Below are positions 48,195-59,388 of a DNA stretch of 64,000 nucleotides, in pieces (positions within the stretch are counted from its first letter, which is position 1; each line of letters begins with the position of its first letter). A program made the translations under genes and the position numbers. Source of the DNA: Megalonaias nervosa (lineage: Eukaryota > Mollusca > Bivalvia > Unionida > Unionidae); assembly GCA_016617855.1 (NCBI GenBank), contig JAECUM010001160.1, positions 184,542-248,541 on the forward strand. The letters are read 5' to 3'. The notes beneath the pieces were generated by a model that did no database searches, was not told the DNA's origin, and saw only the letters and a list, made by a program, of their open reading frames with translations.

Positions 48195-49612
48195 TATTCT
48201 TGCTGGTGGAAAAGATGTGTCTTGAGAGCACTTTTGAAAGGGAACATAGTCTCTTTTTGTCAGAGATCCAGAGGCAGTTCATTTAAAGGGGCTGGGCCCT
48301 GATATACGAATGAATGTTGTCCATAGGACTTAATTTCTACCCATATATGCCAACCCCCCACAAGAATTATAAGCATAATTATTGCTATTATAAGTGGAAA
48401 AAAGTATAATTTGGGCATAATATATTACATGCCAGAATTACAGCATGTATGAAAAAGACATATTTTTACAACTAACCTGGCTCTGGAGCTGGTCAAAATT
48501 CTTTTCACAAAGGGCAAAATCCAAATAGATTAGAACCAGAATACAAACACAAAATATACTGAAAAATTATTTATATTCACTACTCACTTCAACTTGTCTA
48601 CCTGTACAGCTTTCGCTGAATGATCATGAATTGGAATTCTGCTATGATCATGGTCAGGTGCTCAGACTGCTGTATTACATTACACTCATATTCTTTTTTA
48701 AAGCTTGTAAACCGATGCTGATTTGTCCTTTTTCTGATCGGACATTTTTGAAGTTTGAAAAGATCCATTTGCTCTAATATTTTCTGTCACATCTGGCACC
48801 ATTTTCTTTAAAAATATGGACTGGTTCTCTAACTAACTAGCCCATCAAAAAAATTAATCTGTTGCGAAGTTCATTTTTGAAGAAACCGGTCTGTTTTTTT
48901 GGCATTGGGTCCTATACAGTTGCCATAGATAGCAATAAAGAAAGTACTCTTATACTATTTTTATGCAGCAGTCACATTTATAAGAATATTTTCAAATTTA
49001 TATGAGTAGAATTAAAGTGATGATAATAAAAATGACAAAAACAACTTTCTATTGCTTTATTTTTATTTTTTAATGTAGCAAATAAGCATAATCCTTATAC
49101 AGTCAAGCGGAAAATGTAATTTGGTGAAAACAATGTAATGATTATGCCAAAAGCGTAATGTTTGGCATATATGTTTACCATGGGAATACTAAGAATACAT
49201 GTGTCCAATGATGAGTGCAGCCAAGCTTCTAGCAGGAGTGTACACATGGGTGAGATCAGATAGGTATTTTGGACCAGAGGCAGTCCAAGAAATGTAACAG
49301 AGAGAAGAGATTTTGTGTTTGATTCTAATGTGTACGGGTAGCCAGGGGAGTTTGTGAAGTAGTGGTGTGATATGATCAGTTTTTGTCGCAATAAGAATAA
49401 TCCTAGCTGCAGTGTCGGGCTTTTTGAAGTTCCTGCAGAAGACACAGTTGCAGACCAGAAAGAAGAATGTTGCAGTAGTCAAGTCTATAGAGTACTAATG
49501 AACACATAAGGGTTTTTGTGGCATCAACTGTGAGAAGACTGCAAATAGTGCTGATTATAGGATCATACTTCTGACTGTAAATAATTCTCTTGTACAAAAG
49601 CTGAAACATTCA
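48195..49612 (-). mobile_element. CR1/L2-type LINE 3' half, split by a TIR element
   Basis: From 49612 downward the minus strand reads DATKTLMCSLVLYRLDYCNI (49609-49403), then in another frame CRNFKKPDTAARIILIATK, DHITPLLHKLPWLPV, SGPKYLSDLTHVYTPARSL (to 49189). This is the classic C-terminal RT end of CR1/L2-like LINEs. Sequence homologous to the copy at 47.8 kb then breaks at 49171 and resumes at 48343. The 0.8 kb between is the TIR element. Frame changes show it is dead. Confidence 0.75.
48350..49171. mobile_element. TIR element inserted into the LINE
   Basis: CATATATGCCAA near the left end and TTGGCATATATG near the right end are exact inverse copies. The element splits the LINE described above, which fixes its borders independently. 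Its internal text (CATAATTATTGC, TCTGGAGCTGGTCAAAATTC, TTATGCAGCAGTCA, AACAACTTTCTATTGCTTTA) is shared with 56495-59092. No transposase seen. Confidence 0.7.
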
Positions 49613-49849
49613 TCTCTGGATTAGTCTATATCAAAGTAACTCAATCTTCATGTTTGCTAAATTTTGAAGAAATTATTTAATTCTAAGATGGCAATTTTGA
49701 GTTCTGAAATTAGATCTGTCCTGTTATGTACATTTAATTTATACTATGTTTGACCTTTGTGGATGACTGAGGGTAGAGTTTCATTTAACAAAGTTTTTGA
49801 CATGTTTGGTACAAATATAGAATGTTCTGAAAGTGAACTTGTGACCCAT

Positions 49850-50365
49850 ATCCTGGTCATTTTACTGTGTCCTGAGTTTTCTATATAAGGTTGAGAAAAA
49901 ACAAAATTATTCATTCTATTTTAATATCAGCCTCAGGAATTACTTCTAGTTGTGTTCAGATATAATTTGAAAGGAATCATTTATCTGAATTATTTATGTG
50001 GCTTATTCATTAAAATTACAAAGTGCTCATTGACTATTTGGACTAAAACACTATTTCAGGATTATTGTGAATTCATTCAAAGACATTCCGGATTATATCA
50101 CTGTGATACATCAAGACTGCAGATACATCAACCTAGTACATCAAACTATTTGAACATCAGTACATTCAATATTGAAATTCATTCAGAAGACTATACTTTT
50201 GGAGTTGTGATAGAACATGTAGGATTATTTGGAATTCAATTCACAATACTGCAATTTCCTTTTAAATTTTCACTCTGTAACTTAGCAAATTAAATTATTT
50301 GTTAATTTTACCAAACTTGTTGGTTTTGCTTCTTTCTGTTGTTTGGTTTAAGACCACATAAATAT
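49850..50365 (+). mobile_element. LTR-like fragment B1
   Basis: Homologous over about 400 bases to 55690-56070 (AATTACAAAGTGCTCATT, CTATTTGGACTAAAACACTA, CACTGTGATACATCAAGACT). Its 3' end (AAATTAAATTATTTGTTAAT, TTTTACCAAACTTGTTGG) resembles the solo LTR end. TATATAAGG at about 49887 could be its TATA box. Confidence 0.5.
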
Positions 50366-51330
50366 CAATCATCTGATAAAGTGAAAGTCTTGTTTACTGT
50401 GAAACACTCTATTATGGTGGATTTCACATTTCTTGGTTTGGGTAAAAAGTACAAATTTGTGGGTAACTAATTTTGTAGATATGTCACTTACAAAAAATAT
50501 TAAAACACAACAAAAAAACATATATATGTCTCTGTAAACGATTATATCAATCATTTCAACACATCTGGAAGCAAACTGATGTAATCTGTATTGCAGTTAT
50601 TAATTTGACATCTGGCATAAATGTAGAGATCTTAAATAAAATGAGTTAACACATTTAATACCACTATTATAATCTTAAGCAATTAGGTTCTGATGTGTTC
50701 TTCAAGACTGCTATCAAAAAATAAAGTTCTCAACAATTAGGGACTCGGTGCCTGAACAATGCCAGTGAATATAAACCTATTTTGTTCGAAACAATCCTGC
50801 CAAAATCACCCCAAGAAGAGATGCCAACATTTGAGAATATAAAATCTGAGCATAGCTGAATAGCAGAGGTGCAATGGCACAGCAAGCAGGAGGAAGGGGT
50901 GGGGAACATGGTGCAATCTGGTGTAGTTTGTTTATATTTGTGGTATGCATGTTTTAAAAATTTTATCATTACTACCATCATACACCTTTGTTTAGCAACT
51001 GAATTTCATCAAAACACAAAATAAAATCATTTCTCAAAATGTAAAGTAATGTCTACCGTTATTATAATATTGAAACAAATCATTGAAGAATAAATAAGTC
51101 TATTGTCAACTTGATCGCCAACAAAACACACACTAGAAATCCCATGAATTCCTTTGTCCTTCATATCGTATGCTTTATAGTTATGCATATAGTGCTTGGT
51201 ACTTTTGGCTTTCATTTTGCATCAGATAGTCCTACAATGTAAGGCGTCTACATTCATATTTATGTGTTTGAGTGGATGTCTTATTGCCTAAAAAAATGGC
51301 ATTGTGCAGTATGTTCCACTGAGTTCATAT

Positions 51331-51431
51331 TATCATTGCTTACAATTTACCTATGAGTCATACATGTACTATAAAAATCTAGTCTTTTTTATAATACATT
51401 TATGACAAAAAGTAAATTGTAAGCAATGATA
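51331..51431. ncRNA. 101-bp palindrome (hairpin-forming)
   Basis: Outer arms of 20 bp (51331-51350 and 51412-51431) are perfect inverse copies starting TATCATTGC. Inner parts (GTCATACATGTACTATAAAA against TTTTATAATACATTTATGAC) pair with few mismatches, leaving a tiny loop near TCTAG. The fold is about the size of a miRNA precursor or a minimal palindromic MITE. No evidence of transcription is available. Confidence 0.45.
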
Positions 51432-52167
51432 CCAGCCCCTGTGTTTGTGATCCTCAGTCAACTAAAGGGAACGAGAGGCCAAATTTTCAGGAATGTCTCA
51501 CACACTTGGCAGCCCATATCAACACTTTTCCACGAATTAAAGTCCAATTGCTTTACTTGGCTATGCTTCCTCTAGCCTGGTGTCTTTTATAAACAGATTC
51601 AAATTCTGACACAAGCAAATGGACATGTTTTCATGTTCCATTGACATATATTTCAGTTGGTATAAATGCAATGTGAGCCATGGAATGCCGGAGTCAGTTT
51701 AAGTATGAAACAAATTAAATATATAAATACAGAAGAAAACGGTTAGTTAGCTTCATTTCACTTAAGATACTTATCTTCCCCTTAACTGAATTTTTGCATT
51801 CCCAGCTTCTATCACATTCCAGGGGTTTATGTGTGCTCCATGGCTCTGATGTTTTCCTAACAGACAATTCATTCCAAAGAAAAGACAACTGATTTAATAT
51901 ATATTCACATTCTCAGCATGATAGATAGCCATGGTATTAAAGCTAAGAAAGAAGAAGTGATGCCTTTCCACTACATACAATGGCAGGGGATGGGGTGAAT
52001 GTTGGCTTGGTTGATATTTCATTGTGACTTTAAATTCATGGTCCAGTTCACTCATGAAAATTACGACTGAATAAACTGAAAGTTTTTCACAATAACTTTT
52101 AACTGATCAACAATAAAGCATCTCAATATGTTTATAATAATGTTAACTAAGACTTGACTATGCTTAC

Positions 52168-52377
52168 TTCTAGCCTGTAAGCCCTTTCCACAGTAAGGAA
52201 CCCTTGGGGGTAGGATACAGTCACTCCATTCCTCAGTATCCCAGTAGTAACCATGACATAATGGCAGATCCGTACATTGTTGTGCTTCAGTAAGTTTCTC
52301 CGGACAGGGAGCACCACCATACTGAGCTTGCTGTAGTATAAACCTCTGCCTGGTTTGGACTGATACAACTTGTTTGG
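52168..52377 (-). CDS. THSD7-like gene, exon 4 of 9 seen (end of one TSR and start of the next)
   Basis: The translation begins (A)KQVVSVQTRQRF and continues GGAPCPEKLTEAQQC, closing a canonical TSR. It then gives PLCHGYYWDTEEWSDC and PYCGKGLQAR, the second (VW/YW...W..C, CGxG) type of repeat. This alternation is the main reason for the THSD7 assignment over other TSR proteins such as ADAMTS, properdin or spondin. Borders are tttatag|CC and TAGAA|gtaagc. The last A joins AT of exon 5 (40854) to give Asn, producing ARNVTC, which is a potential N-glycosylation site (N-V-T). The next intron is about 11.3 kb long. Confidence 0.88.
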
Positions 52378-52550
52378 CTATAAATAGAGGATTATTTGCA
52401 AATGCTTATTTTATAGAAAATATATGAAAGGAATTGAATCAAGGGTTCTGAAAACAGGATTTCTTGCCACTGACATGTGCTATGATATACCCCACTGCAC
52501 TCACCTTGCAAAACTTTGGACACAAAACTTGAACATAGAATAGAGAGATT

Positions 52551-53079
52551 CCCATCTAACATAGCCAGAGAGTATACCATATAACAGGCCAGAGAGTATG
52601 CCATCTAACATGGCCAGACAGTATACCATCTAACAGATCCAGAGTGTATACTATCTAACAGAGCCAGACAGTATACCATCTAACATGGCCAGAGAGTATG
52701 CCATCTAACATGGCCAGAGAGTATACCATCTAACAGAGCCAGACAGTATACCATCTAACATGGCCAGACAGTATACCATCTAACAGGGCCAGACAGTATA
52801 CCATATAACAGGGCCAGACAGTATACCATCTAAGAAAGCCAAAGAGTATACCATCTAACAGAGCCATAATGTACACCACCTAACAGAACCAGCAAATATA
52901 CCATCGAACAGAACCAGAGGGTATACCATCTGACAGGGCCAGAGAGTATATCATATAAAAGGGCCAGACAGTATACCATCTAACAGGGCCAGACAGTATA
53001 CCATCTAATAGGGCCAAAGAGTATACCATCTAACATGGCCAGACAGTATACCATCTAACAGGGCCAGAAAGTATACCAT
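52551..53079. repeat. 25-bp minisatellite, ~21 units
   Basis: Unit AGTATACCATCTAACA plus GGGCCAGAC (25 bases), with ATGGCC, GAGCC and AGGGCC variants. A few units have lost one base. It lies about 170 bp upstream (gene sense) of exon 4. Confidence 0.9.
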
Positions 53080-53429
53080 TTGTTGCAATCTGATGAAGCA
53101 AATGATATAAATAATTTTATCTGTTCATAATGAAGTGAGAACCATGCCCATAACCAGTGTATTAAAGGAACTTTGTTATAATAGTGTGCTTATTGTGAGG
53201 GAGTTTTATATTTGATGAGGTGTAATAAATTTCATAGTATATGTGACCTAATTATAGTCCTGACTAATCGCATGACAAAACAATAGTCCTTTGAGGGGAA
53301 TGTTGCTGTACGGAGCAAAAAATGTCCAGAAATTCAACCTAAGAGCATTTCTTTGTTTTAACTGTTGATTGTTGAACCATCTCTGAGGTTTTCAATTCAG
53401 CTACTGTGATATACTCACTGGATTTCAGA

Positions 53430-54620
53430 TTGGTACTGTTTAATTGAAGAAGACATCATTTAAAAAACTTGAAGTAAAAATCCCATGTCATAATGATCTT
53501 CTGTTCTGGGGAAGTAGTGCAACAACATTTTATGACAGTAGTTGTGATAGTCATATTAGTAGTATGATTGGCACCAATTTCATTTAGGACTTGGTGTGAA
53601 CCCCATGTCATAATGATTTTATGTTCTTGGGGAGTAGTGACAACAACATTTATAAGACAATCATGGCAGCCATGTTGGATGTATGACTGACACCATTTTC
53701 ATTTAGGAAAAACTAAATATCATAAGAAGCATACTGTTGAAAACCCCATGTTGATATAACCATCCATTTGGACAGGAGTAGATAAAACAATATTTCTAAG
53801 ACATGACTTCCATTGAGGAGGGGGTAGCAGTAACAAGATATTCAAGATGGTTGCTGTGATGACCATACTGAATCTCAGATTGGCACCATTTTAATTTTTG
53901 ACTATCTGGACATCTAGTGAAAATTCATATCAATATTATTTTGTAGTTCAAGTGGAATTGTGATAACAAGATTTGTAAGATGGCTGCTATACTGAACATC
54001 AGATCAGCCATTGTAATTCAGGATAACTAGACATCATAAAATGTCTTCCAGCAAAAACCAACTTTGATATGACCATCCATTCAGGAGGAATAGTAATAAC
54101 AAGATTTTCAAGATGGATGAAAGGGTGGCCATATTAGGCATCAGACTGACACCATTTTCATTTACAAGGAATTAGACATCATAAGTTGTCTTTTAGTGGA
54201 ATCCCCATACTCAAATGACCATCTATGTAGGAGGAATAGCAAATATAAGTTTCAAGATGGCCAACACAGTGGCCATCTTGGATGTCAGATTGGTACCAAC
54301 TTCATTGAAGAGCAACTAAACATCACAAGAAGTCTTTAAATGAAAACCCCTTGTTGATATTAGTAGTGGGCAGTAGTGGCATTAACAAGATTTTCAAGAT
54401 GTCTGCTGTGGTGGCCATATTCGATACCCATGCAGCACTATTTTCATTTAGGAAAAAAAGACCATGGGATAACTGTATATAAAGCTTCAAGTCAATCCAA
54501 AAAAAGGTTTAGGAGGAGTAGTGATAACAGGCATGTGCCAATGGACAGGCAGACAATGGACAACAGACCATCCCATAAAATCTTCTGGTATATGACCAGT
54601 AGAGCTAATAACTTGCAAGT
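53430..54620. repeat. ~140-bp tandem repeat, about 8-9 units, with terminal segment
   Basis: Units contain GAAAACCCCATGTTGATAT, GGAGTAGTGATAACAAGATT, TTCAAGATGGCTGC, GCCATATTGGATG and CACCATTTTCATTTAGGA. The array ends with GGACAGGCAGACAATGGACA, ACAGACCATCCCATAAAATC and TATGACCAGTAGAGCTAATA, shared with 28.9-29.0 kb. Same family as 23090-23700. Confidence 0.8.
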
Positions 54621-54895
54621 TTCAATGTACCAAAATGACTTTAAGTATATATAGCATGAATAAAACAGTATACTTCTGCCTTGTATGATTTTCACTTCAA
54701 GTGGGATCTTGTCCCACCCAGTGTCCTAAAGAAGAAAATGCCTTTAACATCACTAGCTCCAATTGAACTAGTTATCTAAATCTGACTGGAGTACAAGTGA
54801 AACAAAATACATACAATTTTAAATACTAAAGCATATTTTGTGACCCTCTTTCTGTCTTGTTTGGCTGCCTGGGTTACTAATTGTTTTCATCTCAC

Positions 54896-55011
54896 CTTCC
54901 CAGCAAGTAGTGGTGCATGGTGACCAGTCAGAATATTCTGTAAGCTTGCAGTCAATTGGGCATGGTACAGTACAGGTCTTTGTCTCTGCTGGTTTCACAT
55001 CTAGTGTACAT
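54896..55011 (-). CDS. THSD7-like gene, exon 3 of 9 seen (TSR core)
   Basis: This short exon reads (R)CTLDVKPAETKTC, then VPCPIDCKLTEYSDWSPC and TTTCWE. It closes the preceding repeat and opens a canonical one. The CP-x-DC entry and a W..C core are present, but the first tryptophan of the usual WxxW pair is Tyr (EYSDWSPC). The CSxTCG turn is replaced by CTTTCWE. One tryptophan that could be C-mannosylated is therefore missing, and the O-fucose consensus Cxx(S/T)CG lacks its final Gly. Borders: ctacag|A and GAAG|gtgag. Its final G joins CC of exon 4 to give Ala. It is identified by frame continuity with both neighbours, since 116 bp is short by itself. Confidence 0.85.
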
Positions 55012-55689
55012 CTGTAGAGTCAGACAACAAAATAATATTACTACAAAGGAAATTTTAATTAGTGAAGGAACATACAAAAAGGTATAACTAACAGGTTTGC
55101 ATATTAGATGGTACAAACCCTCATGACAAAGAACCTAAGTGTCAAACACACAATGTTCTTACTTGCATACCCTGTCGATTAACCTTGCTAAATTACTGCT
55201 ACAACATTCTTCCTCCCACAAGGCAATTTTGAAGCCAGTGAAAGAAATCCTTGAATAATGCCTATGTTTCCCAATAAATCTGTCCCCAGTACATGCACCA
55301 ATGGACTCTGGTATTTTTAGCCCATGTAAAGGTCTCATGTCACTTGAAACATGATGCATGCTCATGAGGAAAGGATTTCTTTCTTCTTTAGCATGTGTAC
55401 AGAAAATCTTGTGGACTTCTTCATGAAAACAAGTCAGTCAAAATCCTGATTTAAAAATACTTGTGTTGACAAGTTTTAGAATCAACTGTAATAATGAACC
55501 TGTTTACAAGGTTGGAGTGATTTCCTACTGGATGATTCAGTCAGGTGGGTTCTGTTGCAACATAGGGCATTGTGACATAAGTCACATAAGAAGTATTGTG
55601 ATGTAGAGCCATATGGGTGTACATAAGGATGAGAGCTGATCAATTAATTCATTCTTATTTCCTGTGTTCTTGTTTGATATTGGTCTGCA

Positions 55690-56070
55690 GATGTGTTTAA
55701 TGCTCTGTTTAGATACAACTTGAGAGAAAGCATTTGTTTGAATTATTCATTGGAATTACAAAGTGCTCATTTTACTGTTTGGACTAAAATATTATTCTTG
55801 GACCATTGTGAATTGTTTCAAAGGAGTTTTGGTCAATGCCACTGTGATATATCAAGACTGCTGGCACATCAGCACATTTGATGACCTGGAATTCACTCAG
55901 AATACTCAATTCTTTTAGACTTATATAGAACTTTTAAAGATTATTTTGTTTTTTAATTGATAATATTGTAAGTTCCTCTTAAATTGTTATTTTATAGCTC
56001 AGAGAATTAAATTATCTAAGTTTTACAAACATGTTTAGCTTCTTTCTGTTACTAAGTTTAAGTACAGAGA
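55690..56070 (+). mobile_element. LTR-like fragment B2
   Basis: Partner of 49850-50365. Contains CAAAGTGCTCATTTTACTGT, TTGGACTAAAATATTATTCT, CACTGTGATATATCAAGACT, and a 3' end AATTAAATTATCTAAGTTTT, ACAAACATGTTTAGCTTC. The pair is in direct orientation 5.8 kb apart, but host exons 3 and 4 lie between, so they do not bracket one retrotransposon. Confidence 0.5.
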
Positions 56071-56494
56071 GTTATAAGAACTAAGGACTTACAAATATTT
56101 GTTCAGGCAATAGCAGTCCTAAATTGAATAAGATGTACCAAATCTGGTCATATTATTCAAAACTTTGCAAATTAACGTGTTGTACTATAAACTGAAGGAT
56201 CCAGGAAAAGTGATATTCAGGAATTGTATTCTCTATTTACAGACTGCTGATTACTGTAATACCTCTGGTAGGATAAAGAGAGATAGAGAGCAGAAGACTA
56301 TTAGCATTTATTCTGCTCCCTTATCTATCCCTCTCTGTCCCAGTGTCACATTTACAAATCAAAACTCCCTTTTCAACTACTCCATAGGAAACTACAGATA
56401 TTAGCTACATTTCTTATGACACTGCCCAATAATGAATCACATAATATATATAATTTTATGAGCACTTGATGAAATGAGATCTTCATTGTATAAA

Positions 56495-59092
56495 TACATG
56501 CCAATGCTGAGAGAGGTATAAGCATAGTTATTGCTGGCAAAAAGAATATTCTGAGCATAAAAAGTGTAATCTATATATTATATGCCATAATTAAAGGAAA
56601 CAACAAAAAATGTACATTTATTTTTGCTACTAACCTGGATGTTCTGCTGGTTAAAATTCTTGTCACAAATGGGCAAAACCCATGTGGATTATTATCACAA
56701 TACAAACAGAAAACACACAAATTACATATATACAATACACACTTTAATTAGTTTACATGTCTCTCACTGAATGATTGTTAAGTCCACAAATTCTGCAATG
56801 AGTATGATGATGTGCTCAATCAGTAGTTATGCTCAAGCAAGGGGGGTAAATCTAAGCAGCTTTTGGAACTTAATGTAAGACCCAGAGAACAAAACAGGTC
56901 TTTTTTGTACCATAACCTGTGTTCACATGATAGCATCTTACATGGAATTACTGCTTTTTATGTAAAATAAAAGTCCCAAATCTTGCATATCTAGCTTTTT
57001 ATTGCAATTTTAAGGTGAGTAAAGGCACTATGAAATGTTTAAGTTGCATTTGATCTTATTATTTGACCAAATATGCACTCCTCACATATATTTTTATTCA
57101 GAGCAACATTTTACCCTTTTAATAGATATTTTGGAGAATTTTGCTGATGTGCCTTTCCTGAAATTGAGTTTTGAATTAAGTAAGGCATGTAATCTAAACC
57201 AGAAGATGCACTGCTAACATGACAGAAATAGAACTTATCATTAGTGATGTCATTCTATGGCTCAAAAATGTTACACTGCAAATGCATATTAACTTTATGC
57301 CCAAAATCGGCACACCATATAAAAAATTCATAATTTTCCAAAGACTTGATATGCAATTATAATAGGTCTGATCACCAGCTTAAGAGGTATAAACTTCTGG
57401 ACTGTTCATTTGGCAACTGTTAGCATCAAGCTATGGACTTATATGGACTGATTAACCCCCTCATATTCATGTGAAGTATTGTTAAGTATTGTCTAGAGAA
57501 CTGCTCAGTTTTCAGCCACAAGAGCGAGTGTGATTGAAACCATTAATAGTAAATTGAATTTTTATAATCTGATTCAGCTGGATTATGTTTTTACTTTGGA
57601 GTAAATCAATGCAAGGTGAATTTTAATGTACAATCAGGGCTGATTTACTGCCAAATTATCCTAGATAGGAAAAACATGGGGATACATGTTTTCACTGTCT
57701 TTATAATTCACTTGAAGAAATGTAAGGATATCAAAACATTTATTTAGTTTAAGGTACTATAAAAAAATGTTTCCATCTTTGACATGTCTGCAAATTCCCT
57801 TTGGTTGACAAGAAAACTGCTGTCTCAAAATTCTAGAAATTCTGACTGCATACTTTTTTTAGATTTCAATTTTTAATCAGCTCCAAGCATAATATCTTAG
57901 GGTTTATGGGGAAAAATAACATAAATATGTACTAATGAGATCCCAGTAAATAAAAAAACTTAACAGTTCTCCATAAAAATGCATATTTCAAAATACCTTG
58001 AACATAGCTACAGTTAAGGTGCTGTATTACATCCTCTCATATTCTTTATAAATTTGTAAAATGCTATTGATTTATCCTTTATGATTTGACATATTATGAA
58101 GTTTAAAAAATGCTTCAGCTGTAACATTTTTTGGTCATATAACATCCATGATAAACATTGATAAAACCTGTTTCATTTAACATGTGGTGCCATTTTTAAA
58201 ACATTATTGGCTGGTTTGCTGCCTAAAGGTATTATCAATTTAAATAATCTGAGGCAAATTGTCAAATTGAAGAAATCATTCTGTTTTCTTGGAAATGTAT
58301 AATTATACAGTTGCTATAAATAGAAAATAAGGAAAGCACATCAAGGTCTAGGATGGACGTATGCTATTCTTATGCAGCAATCTTCTTTTTTAGAATTTTA
58401 GAATATTCTTGAATTCATATGATGAGTGTGATTAAAGGGATGATAAAAAAACAACTTTGTATTGCTTTAATTTTCTTTAATTTTATAATGTACCAAAAAT
58501 GCATAATCCATATACAGGCAAGCATATGTTTCTCAATGAATTTTCACATGTGCATCTCGAAATGTAGTTAAACTTAGTAATCATTTTGTGCACAAATGAT
58601 TTAAACACAATTCATACTGAAATACAGCTTAATACCATTCATTCAATACATTCTGAAAAAGACTATTCTGTGTATATGTAAACCGCCATGTTCGTCCTGA
58701 GTTCTGGAAGAGTAAAAATATTTATACTGCTAGGAAATCAAAGGGAGGCAACTACATTATGGCTGCATAGAGCTGCACAGGAAAACTGATCATTCTTTAA
58801 TAAACAAATCAACTCTTCCAAAGTTTATGACAGCATCAAAGTATTTAATGTAAACAGACCACTCTGTACATCATGTAACAAGTGGCAAGTGTCATACTGT
58901 TTTTCAAAACAAATTGTTTTTGAAATAGTTCATGCATGAAATGAATTAAGTAAGTTTACGTACATTTAAAGACACTGATGTGAAACTTCAGTGAGCTACA
59001 GACACAGATATCATTCGCAATGCTGTGTGGAATGAAATATAGTTGAAGAAAGCATAATGATTAAGCCAAAAGTATAACGGTTGCCATGCATA
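56495..59092. mobile_element. Diverged, expanded copy of the 48.3-kb TIR element
   Basis: Left end TACATGCCAATG, right end CGGTTGCCATGCATA (imperfect TIR). Internal matches to 48350-49171 in order: TAAGCATAGTTATTGCTGG; GTTCTGCTGGTTAAAATTCT; CTCTCACTGAATGATTGTTA; ATTCTTTATAAATTTGTAAA with a following TTATGAAGTTTAAAAAATG; TTCTTATGCAGCAATC; AACAACTTTGTATTGCTTTA; AGCATAATGATTAAGCC. About 1.2 kb (56830-58020) and 0.5 kb (58540-59040) have no counterpart and may be older insertions or parts lost from the other copy. Confidence 0.6.
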
Positions 59093-59183
59093 CTTATAAA
59101 TGGAATGGTGTCATAATAATAATAATAAAAGGCCTGGCTGTAATAAGGATGTCTTACCAATTATATGCAAGGCAAAAATGTAC

Positions 59184-59388
59184 CTTTGATCATTAACAGG
59201 TTGTCCCTGTTCATTATAACAGTTCACATGTCTCTTCATTACACCATTCCCACACCATTTTTTCTTGTCTGTTGCCTCACATGGTTCTTCCCAAGGGTCA
59301 GTCTGCCAAACATATACCGCACACTGAATGGTTGTAGGACATAGCTCTTCCTCCTGTAGTAGTCTATTAGGGGGACAGGGAGCACCAT
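59184..59388 (-). CDS. THSD7-like gene, exon 2 of 9 seen (end of one TSR and start of the next)
   Basis: The translation opens with DGAPCPPNRLLQEEELC, the C-terminal Cys segment of the TSR begun in exon 1. It then passes into the second repeat type with VYVWQTDPWEEPC and WCGNGVMKRHVNC. In THSD7A-like proteins this second type replaces the WxxWxxC core with VW...W..C and carries a CGxG turn. The acceptor is aattcag|AT and the donor is CAAAG|gtacat. The exon ends with AG, which pairs with A of the next exon (55011) to form Arg. At 205 bp it matches exon 4 and the paired small exon 8 in role. No stop or frameshift is present, so the gene looks intact here. Confidence 0.85.

Larger units (their letters stand above)
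40855..52167. other. Intron between exons 4 and 5
   Basis: About 11.3 kb, with a TIR element containing a hairpin (41099-42221), a solo LTR (43621-44580), a hAT fragment (45583-45931), LINE pieces with an inserted TIR element (47770-49612), an LTR-like piece (49850-50365) and a 101-bp palindrome (51331-51431). A short phrase GTGTCCCAACACTTATAG appears at 41038 and near 44660-44745, on both sides of the first two elements. I see nothing in 42300-43600, 46000-47400 and 50400-51300. Confidence 0.6.
52378..54895. other. Intron between exons 3 and 4
   Basis: About 2.5 kb, almost all tandem repeats: a 25-bp minisatellite (52551-53079) and ~140-bp units (53430-54620). 53090-53420 holds nothing that I recognise. 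Confidence 0.65.
55012..59183. other. Intron between exons 2 and 3
   Basis: About 4.2 kb. Holds an LTR-like piece (55690-56070) and a copy of the TIR element (56495-59092) that extends almost to the splice donor of exon 2. I see nothing in 55020-55560 or 56080-56480. Confidence 0.6.

Noticed and set aside
52551..53079. CRISPR-like array
   Set aside because: Units follow each other directly without spacers, and this is animal DNA; it is a minisatellite.
49850..56070. Full-length LTR retrotransposon with fragments B1 and B2 as its LTRs
   Set aside because: Host exons 3 and 4 lie between them and no gag or pol is present.
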